From the NCBI GenBank assembly GCA_902799355.1, contig CADCAG010000015.1, forward strand, positions 1 through 53,953: 53,953 nucleotides of DNA, written 5' to 3'. This stretch comes from an uncultured Bacteroidales bacterium (GTDB lineage Bacteria; Bacteroidota; Bacteroidia; Bacteroidales; Bacteroidaceae). This document shows positions 1 through 9,005 of this stretch, one piece after another. The position numbers were made by a program, and so were the translations under genes. The notes below the pieces were generated by a model. That model saw only the letters and a list, made by a program, of their open reading frames with translations, did not search any database and was not told where the DNA came from. Position 1 is the stretch's first letter. Each line of letters begins with the position of its first letter.

Positions 1-78
1 ACTCCGCTGAATGAACTTTTTGACAAACCAAATATTAATCAAAATCCGGAAGATGACCGCCAACTTTCGCTTTGGTGA
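1..78 (+). CDS. C-terminal end of an unidentified protein (cut by window edge)
   Basis: Frame 1 is open from the first base to a TGA at 76-78 and encodes 25 residues rich in Asn, Asp and Gln that end in LSLW. The next gene starts 29 bases later, so a gene tail is the simplest reading. Nothing in 25 residues identifies the family. A chance open stretch of this length cannot be excluded. Confidence 0.4.
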   Translation, partial: TPLNELFDKPNINQNPEDDRQLSLW

Positions 79-107
79 AATTTAACCGGACAGTAGTGAT
101 TTTTATT

Positions 108-1844
108 ATGAAATATATATATCAAAATATCAAAGTACTTATATCAAAACAATATACTCTCCTAATTATTATGAGTAGTATTAATTTGGTATATATGCAC
201 TATTGTATAATATCGTCTAATATGCTAGAATTGCCACTTGATAGCACATCGTTTTTTGACATTTTACTTGGTGTAGTCTTTGATACTAGCATTATCTATC
301 TCTTTGCATGCTTATTATCATGGGGAAACACGAAGTCTGCTACTGCTATTACTTTCTTCATTACGTGTATATGGGCAATAATCAATATTATTTATTCTCA
401 TTTTTTTAATAACTATATAACTTTGTCTGCAATTAAACAAAGTACATCCATATTAGATCCATTAGTAATAAAATCTACCATCAACTCGATAGAATATAAG
501 AATTTGTTTTTCATCGTTTTTTCATTCATTTTCTTCTTATTGTATCGCAGAATAATTATCCCTCCATTGAAAAAAACAATATCATCAATTTGTTTGACAC
601 TTCTTTTTATTATATTATGCGATATGGCTTCTCATGCGTTGTTTTGCCTCTCAGAACCTAGTTTTCGTTACCTTTCATATTACCTTTTCAGATTAAATTC
701 CAGACACGTTGCAGAGCATAACGCTTTATGCGAACCTCTATTCACCACACTTCATCGAGGAAACATCCGAATGCTCGTCAGTGAGAGTATTGATGAAATA
801 CAAGGTCCAAAGGAGCTCACAAACGATCAAAAAGAGATCATTTATGACTTAATAAAGAGGAGCAAGGATAGCGTGATAATAACTAGCAAGCTTAATGTAA
901 ATAATATTGTTTTTATCATCGTGGAATCATATATGTCTTTTACCTCTGGGATGAAAATTAATAATAAAGAAATCACCCCTTTTTTAAATAGCCTCAGTCG
1001 AGATAGTACTGTATATTACAATGGTCATGTAACACCCAACATTACATTAGGAGAATCGTCTGATGGACAATTCATATATATGACTGGGCTTCTCCCTACT
1101 CGCTCTTCTATTACTATTTCTAGAGTTCGGAACAAAGTTCTTCCAGGCTTGCCAAAAATCATCTCAGCCATGAATAAAAGATCAAGAATGATTATACCTA
1201 CTCAACCTACGCTATGGAACCAATCTGTAATGTGTCAACAATATGGTTTTGATCATCTTTTTTCATCAGAAGATTACGACAATAGTCATCGTCAGGAATT
1301 GAATGATCAAGAAGTATTTGAATTAGCCAGTAAAATAGATTGTAAATACAAACACCAAAGTTTTTTTTCGGTTATTTTAACAGTTTCCATGCACCAACCG
1401 TATACTGACGCCAAAGACTATTCATTCAAAATAAAGGACGAGACGATATCAAATGAACTGAAAAATTATCTAAATGCATGCCATTATACCGACAAATGCA
1501 TTTGCGAATACATCAACCATCTAAAAATGAACAATTTATATGACAATAGTCTTATTATTATAACGGCAGATCATCATGTACACAGTACCAATTTTGGTAT
1601 AGATATAACTAATGAACTCCCTCTTTATATTATTAACGGCAATATTGACAATCATATTGCATGGCATGGGAAATGCAACCAACTTGACATTTACACCACA
1701 TTATTAGATTTGCTCAATATTGAAACTAAATGGTATGGATTGGGACATTCCTTATTATCCCCACATTATGAAAACTCATTAAATAATATGAAATGGGATA
1801 TTTCAGATCAAATAATACAAAGTGACTTTTTTAAAAACTATTAA
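108..1844 (+). CDS. LtaS/MdoB-like membrane phosphoglycerol-type transferase (sulfatase fold)
   Basis: This is a 578-residue protein with about five hydrophobic segments in the first 200 residues, followed by an extracytoplasmic alkaline-phosphatase/sulfatase-fold domain. Visible motifs are a metal-binding Glu in IIVESY (near 272), the nucleophile region GESSDGQF (near 315-322, where LtaS-type enzymes have Thr/Ser before SD), and the late metal site ITADHH (near 484-490). The family transfers phosphoglycerol or phosphoethanolamine groups onto glycans or lipids outside the membrane. I chose the ATG at 108; an upstream TTG at 72 overlaps the preceding reading frame. The next gene starts one base after the stop, so the two are co-transcribed. 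The gene is visibly AT-rich compared with the his region. The exact donor group is inferred only from the family. Confidence 0.75.
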   Translation: MKYIYQNIKVLISKQYTLLIIMSSINLVYMHYCIISSNMLELPLDSTSFFDILLGVVFDTSIIYLFACLLSWGNTKSATAITFFITCIWAIINIIYSHFFNNYITLSAIKQSTSILDPLVIKSTINSIEYKNLFFIVFSFIFFLLYRRIIIPPLKKTISSICLTLLFIILCDMASHALFCLSEPSFRYLSYYLFRLNSRHVAEHNALCEPLFTTLHRGNIRMLVSESIDEIQGPKELTNDQKEIIYDLIKRSKDSVIITSKLNVNNIVFIIVESYMSFTSGMKINNKEITPFLNSLSRDSTVYYNGHVTPNITLGESSDGQFIYMTGLLPTRSSITISRVRNKVLPGLPKIISAMNKRSRMIIPTQPTLWNQSVMCQQYGFDHLFSSEDYDNSHRQELNDQEVFELASKIDCKYKHQSFFSVILTVSMHQPYTDAKDYSFKIKDETISNELKNYLNACHYTDKCICEYINHLKMNNLYDNSLIIITADHHVHSTNFGIDITNELPLYIINGNIDNHIAWHGKCNQLDIYTTLLDLLNIETKWYGLGHSLLSPHYENSLNNMKWDISDQIIQSDFFKNY

Positions 1845-1845
1845 T

Positions 1846-2643
1846 ATGAAGCGGCCACATTATATACCAATTATAATTGTATTCACGGCAGTCACATTAT
1901 TCTTAATTCTTTTCACACTATATATAATCTGTCCAATGTTTTATAAGAAAACAGATCTTTCATCTACGGATTATTACATCGCTCATGCAGGTGGAATAAT
2001 CGACGGACATACTTATACAAATAGTCTTGAGGCAGTTTTATTATCAATCCAAAAAGGATATAAATATATAGAACTTGACCTTCAACTTACCACAGACAGC
2101 CAATTAGTTTGTATGCATAGCATTGAGGACTATAGGAAAATGACAAATACCCCTGATAGCATTGATATCTCGTTTCGCATTTTTAAAAAAAACAAAATAT
2201 ATGGTCGTTATACCCCATTATCTGCCAAAGAATTATCTTCAATCATCATGAAATACAACATAACTCTTGTTACAGATAAAATATCGGATCCTGTAATTCT
2301 AGATAGGAACTTCTCCAAAGTCAGAAATCATGTAATCGTGGAAGCCTTTTCTTTACATGATTATCAAGAACTAAAAAAACTTGGGTATCGTCCAATGCTT
2401 AATATACGGTCTGAAGGGATAAAGAGGAACTATATAAAAAAATGCATTGAAAACAATTGTCTTATTAATTGTATTTCCACTTCTGCCACTAATGATGACA
2501 TCATGAACTATAGAATATTAAAAAAAATTTTTGGTGTTAAAATTATCACGTATTCTCCCAAAGACCCAATATTATTAAAGAATAACATTGGACGAGAAAT
2601 AGACATGATATACATTGACGATAAAGATATTATGAGGCATTAG
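1846..2643 (+). CDS. GDPD-like phosphodiesterase, membrane-anchored
   Basis: The 265-residue product has one N-terminal membrane anchor (about residues 5-30) and a glycerophosphodiester phosphodiesterase/PI-PLC-like barrel. The conserved start is YYIAHAGG, in place of the usual HRG. It is followed by the acidic metal pair in IELDLQL and a histidine in VCMHS, which match the E-x-D and second His of GDPD enzymes. The C-terminal part is short and diverged. The ATG at 1846 is one base after the upstream stop; a GTG at 1822 would overlap it. Placement beside a phosphoglycerol-type transferase suggests trimming or turnover of glycerophosphate groups, which is inference. Confidence 0.7.
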   Translation: MKRPHYIPIIIVFTAVTLFLILFTLYIICPMFYKKTDLSSTDYYIAHAGGIIDGHTYTNSLEAVLLSIQKGYKYIELDLQLTTDSQLVCMHSIEDYRKMTNTPDSIDISFRIFKKNKIYGRYTPLSAKELSSIIMKYNITLVTDKISDPVILDRNFSKVRNHVIVEAFSLHDYQELKKLGYRPMLNIRSEGIKRNYIKKCIENNCLINCISTSATNDDIMNYRILKKIFGVKIITYSPKDPILLKNNIGREIDMIYIDDKDIMRH

Positions 2644-2837
2644 TATTGGATAGCCAATATTAAACGTTATTAAATAGACACCTGCAGGTATGTATAAGCA
2701 TTATTTCTCTTTACTGAAGCATATCATCAGTTGGGTGCTATTTCAATTATTAGGTCGATAATTGCACTATAATTACATAAAAAGATGTTCATACGGAAAT
2801 TGACAACATATATATCATTTATTGAAGTCTTATTAAC
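2644..2837. other. Intergenic region after the first operon
   Basis: This 194-base AT-rich gap begins with a short perfect inverted repeat (TATTGG-ATAG-CCAATA, 2644-2659) directly after the stop codon. It may end the first operon, but it lacks a clear T-run. I see no TAnnTTTG promoter before the gene at 2838. Confidence 0.4.
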
Positions 2838-4004
2838 ATGAAAAAAATCTGTTTTCTCACAGACTCGATTTTCTCCTTTGGCGGAGTGCAGCGGGTTACG
2901 GCAGTCATTGCCAAGGAACTCAGCAAGGACTATGACGTGACTATCGTTACTTTTGACAAGCCCGAAGCAAAGGACACCTCGCTTTATGGCTTGTCAGAAT
3001 GCCCCATTCATTTCCGTTTTTTCCAATATCCCAAGGTAGGCTATTGGAAATGGCATTTCTGCAAGGCTTATAGTTATCTGTACAGGAAAGTATTGCCGCA
3101 AACACAACTGACCTCCGACATCTATATGCACAGTTCCTTTCCTTCAGAGAAGCGCAACGCATTAGCTGAAGAGTTGAGAGCAGGTGGATACGATACCATT
3201 ATCGGAGTCCACGCTCCTTTGGCAACACGACTGGCCGCCTGTCGAAAGATGTTAGGCCAAACCAGACTGATTGGCTGGGTTCACAACTCCTTTGAGGCGC
3301 TTTTCAATCCCACCTCTTTATATATAGGACCAGAGCTGCAACGCCATTATGTCTATCAGTTCCGTAAACTCGACGCAACTATCGTGTTGTGCAAGCACGA
3401 TGCCGACACCTATCGAGCTTACGACCCCAAACTAAATACAACAGTTATTTACAACCCGCTGACGCTCACTCCTGGGAAGCCATCCGAGGGTACTTCAAAG
3501 CGTTTCTTAGCAGTGGGGCGTTTCTCTCGCAAACATAAAGGCTTCGACTTGCTGATAGATGCATTCCATCTATTTGCCCAAAAGAATTCAGAATGGATGC
3601 TTGACATCGTTGGCGAGGGCCCAGAAGAAAAGATGTATCGCCAGAAAATTGCCGAATACCAATTAGAGAAGAGCATACAGATACATCCTTTCACGAACAA
3701 CATCCAGGCATATTACTCACAGGCACAAGTCTATGTGTTAAGTTCCCGTTGGGAAGGTTTCGGCCTGGTTATCGTCGAAGCGATGGCACATGGACTACCC
3801 GTCGTATCCAGCGACCTGCCCGCAAGTCTGGAAATCATGGGCGACTTCGGACTCTATTTCCGAAACGGAGACATCAAGGAACTGGCTGAGAAGTTGCATG
3901 AAGCCACGCAATTTGACTGGAAAAAGAAATCAGAAGAAGCTTTCACTATAGCGCGCCACTTCGATCTGTCTCGCATCGCAGACCAGTGGCGAAAGGTGCT
4001 ATAA
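2838..4004 (+). CDS. Glycosyltransferase family 4
   Basis: This is a 388-residue GT-B enzyme. The N-terminal domain starts with the glycine-rich acceptor-side motif FGGVQRVTAVIAKEL (about 14-28). The C-terminal nucleotide-sugar domain has AVGRFSRKHKGFDLLIDAF (near 229) and the EGFGLVIVEAMAHGLPVV signature (about 305-322), whose two Glu residues form the E-x7-E motif of retaining GT4 enzymes. It is cytoplasmic or membrane-peripheral, with no signal peptide. The sugar and acceptor cannot be read from sequence. It converges on the GT2 gene at 4012 with only 7 bases between stops. Confidence 0.85.
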   Translation: MKKICFLTDSIFSFGGVQRVTAVIAKELSKDYDVTIVTFDKPEAKDTSLYGLSECPIHFRFFQYPKVGYWKWHFCKAYSYLYRKVLPQTQLTSDIYMHSSFPSEKRNALAEELRAGGYDTIIGVHAPLATRLAACRKMLGQTRLIGWVHNSFEALFNPTSLYIGPELQRHYVYQFRKLDATIVLCKHDADTYRAYDPKLNTTVIYNPLTLTPGKPSEGTSKRFLAVGRFSRKHKGFDLLIDAFHLFAQKNSEWMLDIVGEGPEEKMYRQKIAEYQLEKSIQIHPFTNNIQAYYSQAQVYVLSSRWEGFGLVIVEAMAHGLPVVSSDLPASLEIMGDFGLYFRNGDIKELAEKLHEATQFDWKKKSEEAFTIARHFDLSRIADQWRKVL

Positions 4005-4011
4005 TTCTTCT

Positions 4012-4866
4012 CTACTTATTCTTCACCAGATTATCTTCCGCATCGTCGTAATGGTCGGTGGAGTGGAAGATGCGCGTGATGCCTCGCAACTGGATGCGTA
4101 CATGGTCAACAAAGCTCTGCCACATCGACTGGTTGCCAATAGTTCCATAGCCAGTAATGGCACGACAACGCCGGTCGCGCACAAAGACAATCTTGCCATA
4201 CTTCTTCAGGTTCAGAGCCATCGAACCATCCTCACCGCGGATAATGTCAACACGGTAAGGTTCCTGACGACCATAGTCAGCATTGTAGGCAAAAACCAAG
4301 CCTCGCACGCTGAGCTCCGGACGCTTGAAGTGCTGAATCCACAGGAAGAGATCGCGTACCATCTCAAACAGGCAGAGACTTAGCTTGGAATGGTTCTCGT
4401 CAGGGAAGTAGCTCCAAGTAGCTGATGCACAGCTGACACCAGGCTTCAGCAAGTGCTCCAGCATGATTTCATAATACTGCGGCGGATAGAGCGTGTCACT
4501 GTCCACATCAAAATAGAAACGACCTTTGGCATGCTGCAAACCGCAACGACGGGCATAGCCACAGGAGTGTTGGTACTCAGTATAATAAGGTATGCCAGAC
4601 TTTTCATAGATTTCAGCCGTACGATCCTTGGAATCATTGTCGACGCCAATGATCTCAACTGGATACTTGCATCGTATCTCGCTGATGGCCCATAAGCAAG
4701 CCTGCAGATGCGTCTCCTCGTTATAGCCTATCACCACGATGCTGGCCAGCGGCTCGTCACTCTGTAGAGCAGCCAGTCGCTCGCGCGTACCATTGATTAT
4801 CTCTTCAGGAACCTCACTGAAAGGTTTGCCATAGATGGTCATGTATTTGTCGTACCAGTTTGCCAT
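4012..4866 (-). CDS. Glycosyltransferase family 2
   Basis: This is a 284-residue GT-A fold enzyme. The start ASIVVIGYNEETHL (about 41-54) is the typical first beta-strand and loop. VDNDSKDRT (75-83) binds the nucleotide, and FDVDSD (119-124) contains the DxD metal site. There are no membrane segments. It is a single-gene unit transcribed away from the GT2 gene at 4982; its promoter overlaps that gene's promoter. The donor is unknown. Base composition is closer to the housekeeping genes than to the AT-rich glycan genes on its other side. Confidence 0.8.
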   Translation of the reverse strand: MANWYDKYMTIYGKPFSEVPEEIINGTRERLAALQSDEPLASIVVIGYNEETHLQACLWAISEIRCKYPVEIIGVDNDSKDRTAEIYEKSGIPYYTEYQHSCGYARRCGLQHAKGRFYFDVDSDTLYPPQYYEIMLEHLLKPGVSCASATWSYFPDENHSKLSLCLFEMVRDLFLWIQHFKRPELSVRGLVFAYNADYGRQEPYRVDIIRGEDGSMALNLKKYGKIVFVRDRRCRAITGYGTIGNQSMWQSFVDHVRIQLRGITRIFHSTDHYDDAEDNLVKNK

Positions 4867-4905
4867 AATATGAGGATTATTGTGGTATTTAGAATAATAT
4901 CATTG

Positions 4906-4937
4906 CAAAAATACGACTTTTTTTTTGATAAATCAAT
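4906..4937 (-). promoter_or_regulatory. Bacteroidota promoter for the GT2 gene at 4866
   Basis: On the minus strand a TATTTTTG -7 box (4906-4913) lies 20 bases from an ATTG -33 box (4934-4937). Transcription would start near 4899, giving a leader of about 33 bases. Confidence 0.6.
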
Positions 4938-4954
4938 TATTTTATATATTTTTG
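4924..4954 (+). promoter_or_regulatory. Bacteroidota promoter for the glycan operon starting at 4982
   Basis: TTTG at 4924-4927 is the -33 box and TATTTTTG at 4947-4954 the -7 box, 19 bases apart. Transcription should begin near 4961. This rules out the in-frame ATG at 4925 and supports the start at 4982. It overlaps the divergent promoter. Confidence 0.7.
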
Positions 4955-4981
4955 CAGAAAAATATAACAAGACAACAGCAA

Positions 4982-5977
4982 ATGATAGATTTAAGCATCA
5001 TCGTCCCTGTCTACAATGTTGAGAAGTATGTCCGTCCTTGTATTGAAAGTATCTTCAAACAAGGACTTGATGATTTTCGTTTTGAAGTAATCATCGTGAA
5101 TGACGGCTCTACAGACCGTAGCATGGAAATGATTGCTGATATCATACCCCAACATCATAACATCACCGTCATCAATCAAGAGAATCTCAGTCTTTCCGTT
5201 GCTCGCAACAACGGCATTGCAGCAGCAAAAGGAGAATACATCCTCATGCCCGATTCCGATGATTTACTCATTGAAAATAGTCTGCCCATCTTATTAGAGA
5301 GAGCCTTGGAGACAAAGGTCGACTTAGTTGTAGCTGATTTTCTTAAAATGACGGACGAGCAAATCAACAACTTGCAAAGCATACCTCATCAGGATTTTAG
5401 CATGCAAGAGAAAACTGGAGAAGAACTATTTCTAGAGGACCTCAACCCCCACGAATGTTTTGTTTGGCGCACTTTATACAGAAGAGATTTTATACTTGAT
5501 AATGAATTGAAATTCGTCCCAGGCATTTATTGTCAAGACGTTCCCTTTACACACGAAGCCTACATCAAAGCTAAAAGATGCATCAGAACTCCTTGGCTAC
5601 TATATATTTACAGACAAGGCAGAATTGGAGCAGCTTCTATCTCATTCAGCAAGAAAAGAGCTTTACACTACCCTATTATCATATCCAAGACATGGGAGCT
5701 GACAAAACTCAAAGGTCTTACTCCTAAGGTTTTGCGCAAACTCAAGAATGATATATACACATCATTCTCCGTCTTTGTTCATGATATTTATTTTGGCATT
5801 AAAGACAACAAATTCAGAATACATCTTCTAAAAGAAATTAGAAGGAAGACTCCTAATCTGTTCTTTTCAAATGGATTAGACCAGTGGGTTCATTCTATTT
5901 CTTTCAGAATCTTCCCCAATTTGTATTTCTATTTTGTCAATCTCAATATTCTTCTTCGTAAAAAACTCCATCGATAA
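4982..5977 (+). CDS. Glycosyltransferase family 2
   Basis: This is a 331-residue inverting GT-A enzyme. It has SIIVPVYNVEKYV (5-17), VNDGSTD (39-45), NNGIAAAKGEYI (76-87) and the PDSDD metal site (90-94), all classic for family 2 sugar transferases of polysaccharide clusters. The C-terminal third is rich in Lys and aromatic residues and probably contacts membrane or acceptor. The start at 4982 is chosen because the upstream in-frame ATG lies inside the promoter. It is the first gene of a tight operon: the next gene begins 4 bases after its stop. Confidence 0.85.
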   Translation: MIDLSIIVPVYNVEKYVRPCIESIFKQGLDDFRFEVIIVNDGSTDRSMEMIADIIPQHHNITVINQENLSLSVARNNGIAAAKGEYILMPDSDDLLIENSLPILLERALETKVDLVVADFLKMTDEQINNLQSIPHQDFSMQEKTGEELFLEDLNPHECFVWRTLYRRDFILDNELKFVPGIYCQDVPFTHEAYIKAKRCIRTPWLLYIYRQGRIGAASISFSKKRALHYPIIISKTWELTKLKGLTPKVLRKLKNDIYTSFSVFVHDIYFGIKDNKFRIHLLKEIRRKTPNLFFSNGLDQWVHSISFRIFPNLYFYFVNLNILLRKKLHR

Positions 5978-5981
5978 GACA

Positions 5982-7136
5982 ATGAAAATAGTATATATTA
6001 TTCCATCGTTAGAAGTAAAAGGTGGGGCTGAAAGAATTGTCATCGAAAAGGCCAACTATCTTTCTGAACACTATGGTTATGATGTATCTATTATAACGCA
6101 ATGCCATCACAATAATGCGCCAATCGCTTATCCATTGTCTGAGAAGATACACCATATTAATCTTGGAATACCATATTACAATCAATACAAATACAGCTAT
6201 CCCAAACGTTTATGGCTTAAATGGAGAATAAATAAAAGGTTACGAAAAGAAACAACGGATGCGGTTCTGCAGATTGATCCAGACATCTTGATTGTTCTAC
6301 CCTTTTTCAAACCTTATATTGCATATCCAATTCCTTGTAGAGCCAAAAAGATCATAGAAGTTCACGAACCTCTTGAATATCATCTATATTCAGATTTAAT
6401 TAACAAATCATGGAGAACTAAACTCTTCAAGAAACGTTATTTTCATCATATCGTCAAAAACACTGATGTCATTGTCAGTTTAACTAATGATGAGAAAAAG
6501 TATATAAAGGAAGCCAAACGCATAGAAGTCATACCCAATTTCTCTTCTATGGATGTCAATTTGCATAGCACGTGTGATGCCAAACGCGTGATAGCAGTAG
6601 GACGACTAGCACATGTAAAAGGTTATGAGAGACTTCTAAATATTTGGGGAATTGTGAATGCCAAACATCCTGATTGGCAGCTAGACATATTTGGTGATGG
6701 TAGTTTAAGAAACGAACTCCTTCATTATGCCAATGTCAATAACATCAAGAATGTAGCTCTTCATGGAGTCACCCATCATATTAGCCAAGAATATGCCAAC
6801 AGTTCTATTTGCGCAGTGTCTTCTTATTACGAAGGTTTCTCTCTTGTCATTCTTGAAGCGATGATGCATGGCGTACCCTGTGTTGCCTTTGATTGTCCCA
6901 CTGGACCAAGAAGCATCATCAAGAATAACCAATGCGGTTATCTTATTGAGAATGGCAACGAAGATCTATTTGCAGAAAAGCTCTGCAACCTGATTGACAG
7001 CAAAGAACTAAGAACACAATTCTCCAATGCAGCCATTGAGAGGGCAAAAACATTTAATCTTGATATTATCATGGGACAATGGAAATCTCTATTTGAATCC
7101 CTCTCTGGTAATATGGATAACCATCAACACAATTAA
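5982..7136 (+). CDS. Glycosyltransferase family 4
   Basis: This is a 384-residue GT-B enzyme. It begins MKIVYIIPSLEVKGGAERIV, the N-terminal GT4 glycine loop, and has AVGRLAHVKGYERLLNIW (near 205) and EGFSLVILEAMMHGVPCV (about 284-301) with the E-x7-E motif. The start is the ATG at 5982, four bases after the upstream stop; an in-frame start at 5934 would overlap the GT2 gene by 44 bases. Likely cytoplasmic, adding one sugar to the growing repeat unit; donor unknown. Its stop is 4 bases before the next ATG. Confidence 0.85.
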   Translation: MKIVYIIPSLEVKGGAERIVIEKANYLSEHYGYDVSIITQCHHNNAPIAYPLSEKIHHINLGIPYYNQYKYSYPKRLWLKWRINKRLRKETTDAVLQIDPDILIVLPFFKPYIAYPIPCRAKKIIEVHEPLEYHLYSDLINKSWRTKLFKKRYFHHIVKNTDVIVSLTNDEKKYIKEAKRIEVIPNFSSMDVNLHSTCDAKRVIAVGRLAHVKGYERLLNIWGIVNAKHPDWQLDIFGDGSLRNELLHYANVNNIKNVALHGVTHHISQEYANSSICAVSSYYEGFSLVILEAMMHGVPCVAFDCPTGPRSIIKNNQCGYLIENGNEDLFAEKLCNLIDSKELRTQFSNAAIERAKTFNLDIIMGQWKSLFESLSGNMDNHQHN

Positions 7137-7140
7137 GCAC

Positions 7141-8166
7141 ATGGAAGAAACGAAGATAGATTTTGTAGTTACGTGGCTAGACTCTACCGACCCAGAATGG
7201 CAAGAATCCTACTTAAAGTATCGACCAGACAGTAAAGGTTTCAAAAAGGATGCCCGTTTCAGGAATATGGATATATTCCGATATTGGTTCCGTGCAGTAG
7301 AGATGTATGCGCCATGGGTTAACAAGGTGTATCTGGTAACCAACGGTAAATTTCCAGAATGGATCAACAAGGATAATCCAAAACTTGTCTTAGTCAAGCA
7401 TGAGGACTACATGCCAAAGGAGTGTCTGCCTACATTCAACTCATGTGCCATAGAGCTGCACATGCATAAGATCAAAGGACTTTCAGAGCATTTCGTCTAT
7501 TTCAATGATGACATGTATCTTAATGCCCCTATAACTCCTGAGCACTATTTCAAGAATGGACTGCCATGCGACTTAAACAAAGAGACATGTTATAATGTAC
7601 CCATCTATACCGACAAGGACCGTTTTGGCATCAATTTGTCTATGATGGCCAACATCGGTATCATCAACAGACATTTCAGAAGGTGGGACACTGTCCGCCA
7701 ATCACCCAAACGTTGGTTTGGAACACACCTTGGAATAAAGGGACTTGTCATGAGTCTATTATTGGCACGTCAAAGACTCTTTGTGGGTTTTTCAAATTTT
7801 CATCTTGAACAGGCTTTTCTAAAATCTGTATTTGACGAAATATGGGAGAAAGAGCCTAATTTTATGAATGAAAGTTGTTCAAGATTCAGAGAGGAGGTAA
7901 CGGCCAACCCTTATATCTTCCAATACTGGCAGTTCGCCACCAATCGATTCTTCCCCCAAGAGAGAGATGGCAACTATTTTTCACTTACTGAGAGAGAAAC
8001 AATGGCAAAGATAGAACACACATTATTAGGTAGCATTGGTAAGTCTATCTGCCTAAACGACACAGCACTGTGTTCTGATGAAAATTACTTATACATCAAA
8101 GAGTGTTTACAAAGAATCTTTGAAATAAAATTTCCTCATAAATCAACGTATGAAATAAACAACTAA
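7141..8166 (+). CDS. Stealth-family sugar-1-phosphate transferase
   Basis: This 341-residue protein carries the conserved blocks of Stealth proteins (capsular hexose-phosphate transferases related to the N-acetylglucosamine-1-phosphotransferase of animals). CR1 is IDFVVTWLDSTDPEW (6-20). CR2 spans FRNMDIFRYWFRAVEMYAPW (40-59), VYLVTNGKFPEWI and FVYFNDDMYLNAPI (118-131). Members join sugars by phosphodiester bonds, transferring sugar-1-phosphate. The ATG at 7141 follows the previous stop by 4 bases; longer in-frame starts run back into that gene. It sits beside a LicD gene, which suggests a phosphodiester-containing polysaccharide. Confidence 0.85.
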   Translation: MEETKIDFVVTWLDSTDPEWQESYLKYRPDSKGFKKDARFRNMDIFRYWFRAVEMYAPWVNKVYLVTNGKFPEWINKDNPKLVLVKHEDYMPKECLPTFNSCAIELHMHKIKGLSEHFVYFNDDMYLNAPITPEHYFKNGLPCDLNKETCYNVPIYTDKDRFGINLSMMANIGIINRHFRRWDTVRQSPKRWFGTHLGIKGLVMSLLLARQRLFVGFSNFHLEQAFLKSVFDEIWEKEPNFMNESCSRFREEVTANPYIFQYWQFATNRFFPQERDGNYFSLTERETMAKIEHTLLGSIGKSICLNDTALCSDENYLYIKECLQRIFEIKFPHKSTYEINN

Positions 8167-8177
8167 AACATATTTAT

Positions 8178-9005
8178 ATGAAACCCGTATCTTCTAATGA
8201 ACTTAGAGCAATACAATTGAATATCCTAAAGGTAGTAGCAGATTTCTGTGACAACAACGACATCACCTATTTTCTTGCATTTGGAACGCTAATTGGTGCA
8301 ATTAGGCATCACGGATATATTCCTTGGGATGATGATATTGACATTGCTATGCCACGCCCAGATTATGATAGATTCTTATCAATGTTTGATGAGGAGCATC
8401 CTAACTTCAAAATTATTTCTATTGAAAATAATTTTGATTATGGTTTTTCATTTGCTAAGGTTCATGATAATAGAACGATAATTAATGAAACACAATATAA
8501 ACAGGATGAATTTGGTGTATACATTGACATTTTTCCTATTGACGGTATTAAATACCACAAGCAAGTTCATATACTTCGGATAATCAACAAATTGCTTCAT
8601 ACAAAAAAAGCAAATTTCACACAAAGAACAATATCCAAAAAAATCATTAATGCTCTTGGTAAAATTATTTTATTACCCTTCTCGACACACTTCATATTAA
8701 CTATTATTGATCATATAGCTCGTCAATGTCCATTTGGAAGTACCTCTAAAGCTGGGTGTATATGTGATTCTGTTGTTGGCGAACGAGCAATAGTTGACAC
8801 AGACTTATTTTCTAGTTCGATTATTCAAGAATTTGAAGGAGAATCATTCAAAATTCCTGTTGGATATGACAAATGGCTAAAAAGCATCTATGGAGATTAT
8901 ATGCAACTACCACCATTAGAAAAGAGAATTTCACATCATGTCTTCGAAGCATACTGGAAAGAACCTGTTTGTAAAAAGACAACTAAATCTCATCAAACAA
9001 CTTAA
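8178..9005 (+). CDS. LicD-family phosphotransferase
   Basis: This is a 275-residue nucleotidyltransferase-fold protein of the LicD/fukutin group. The signature lies at 34-55: GTLIGAIRHHG followed by WDDDIDIAM, with the metal-binding Asp cluster at 51-55. LicD enzymes move phosphocholine or a similar alcohol phosphate from a nucleotide carrier onto surface glycans. No choline uptake or CDP-choline genes are in the window, so the transferred group could be another polyol or sugar phosphate. It is the last gene of the operon from 4982, 11 bases after the Stealth gene, and its end overlaps the convergent GT4 gene by 23 bases. Confidence 0.85.
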   Translation: MKPVSSNELRAIQLNILKVVADFCDNNDITYFLAFGTLIGAIRHHGYIPWDDDIDIAMPRPDYDRFLSMFDEEHPNFKIISIENNFDYGFSFAKVHDNRTIINETQYKQDEFGVYIDIFPIDGIKYHKQVHILRIINKLLHTKKANFTQRTISKKIINALGKIILLPFSTHFILTIIDHIARQCPFGSTSKAGCICDSVVGERAIVDTDLFSSSIIQEFEGESFKIPVGYDKWLKSIYGDYMQLPPLEKRISHHVFEAYWKEPVCKKTTKSHQTT

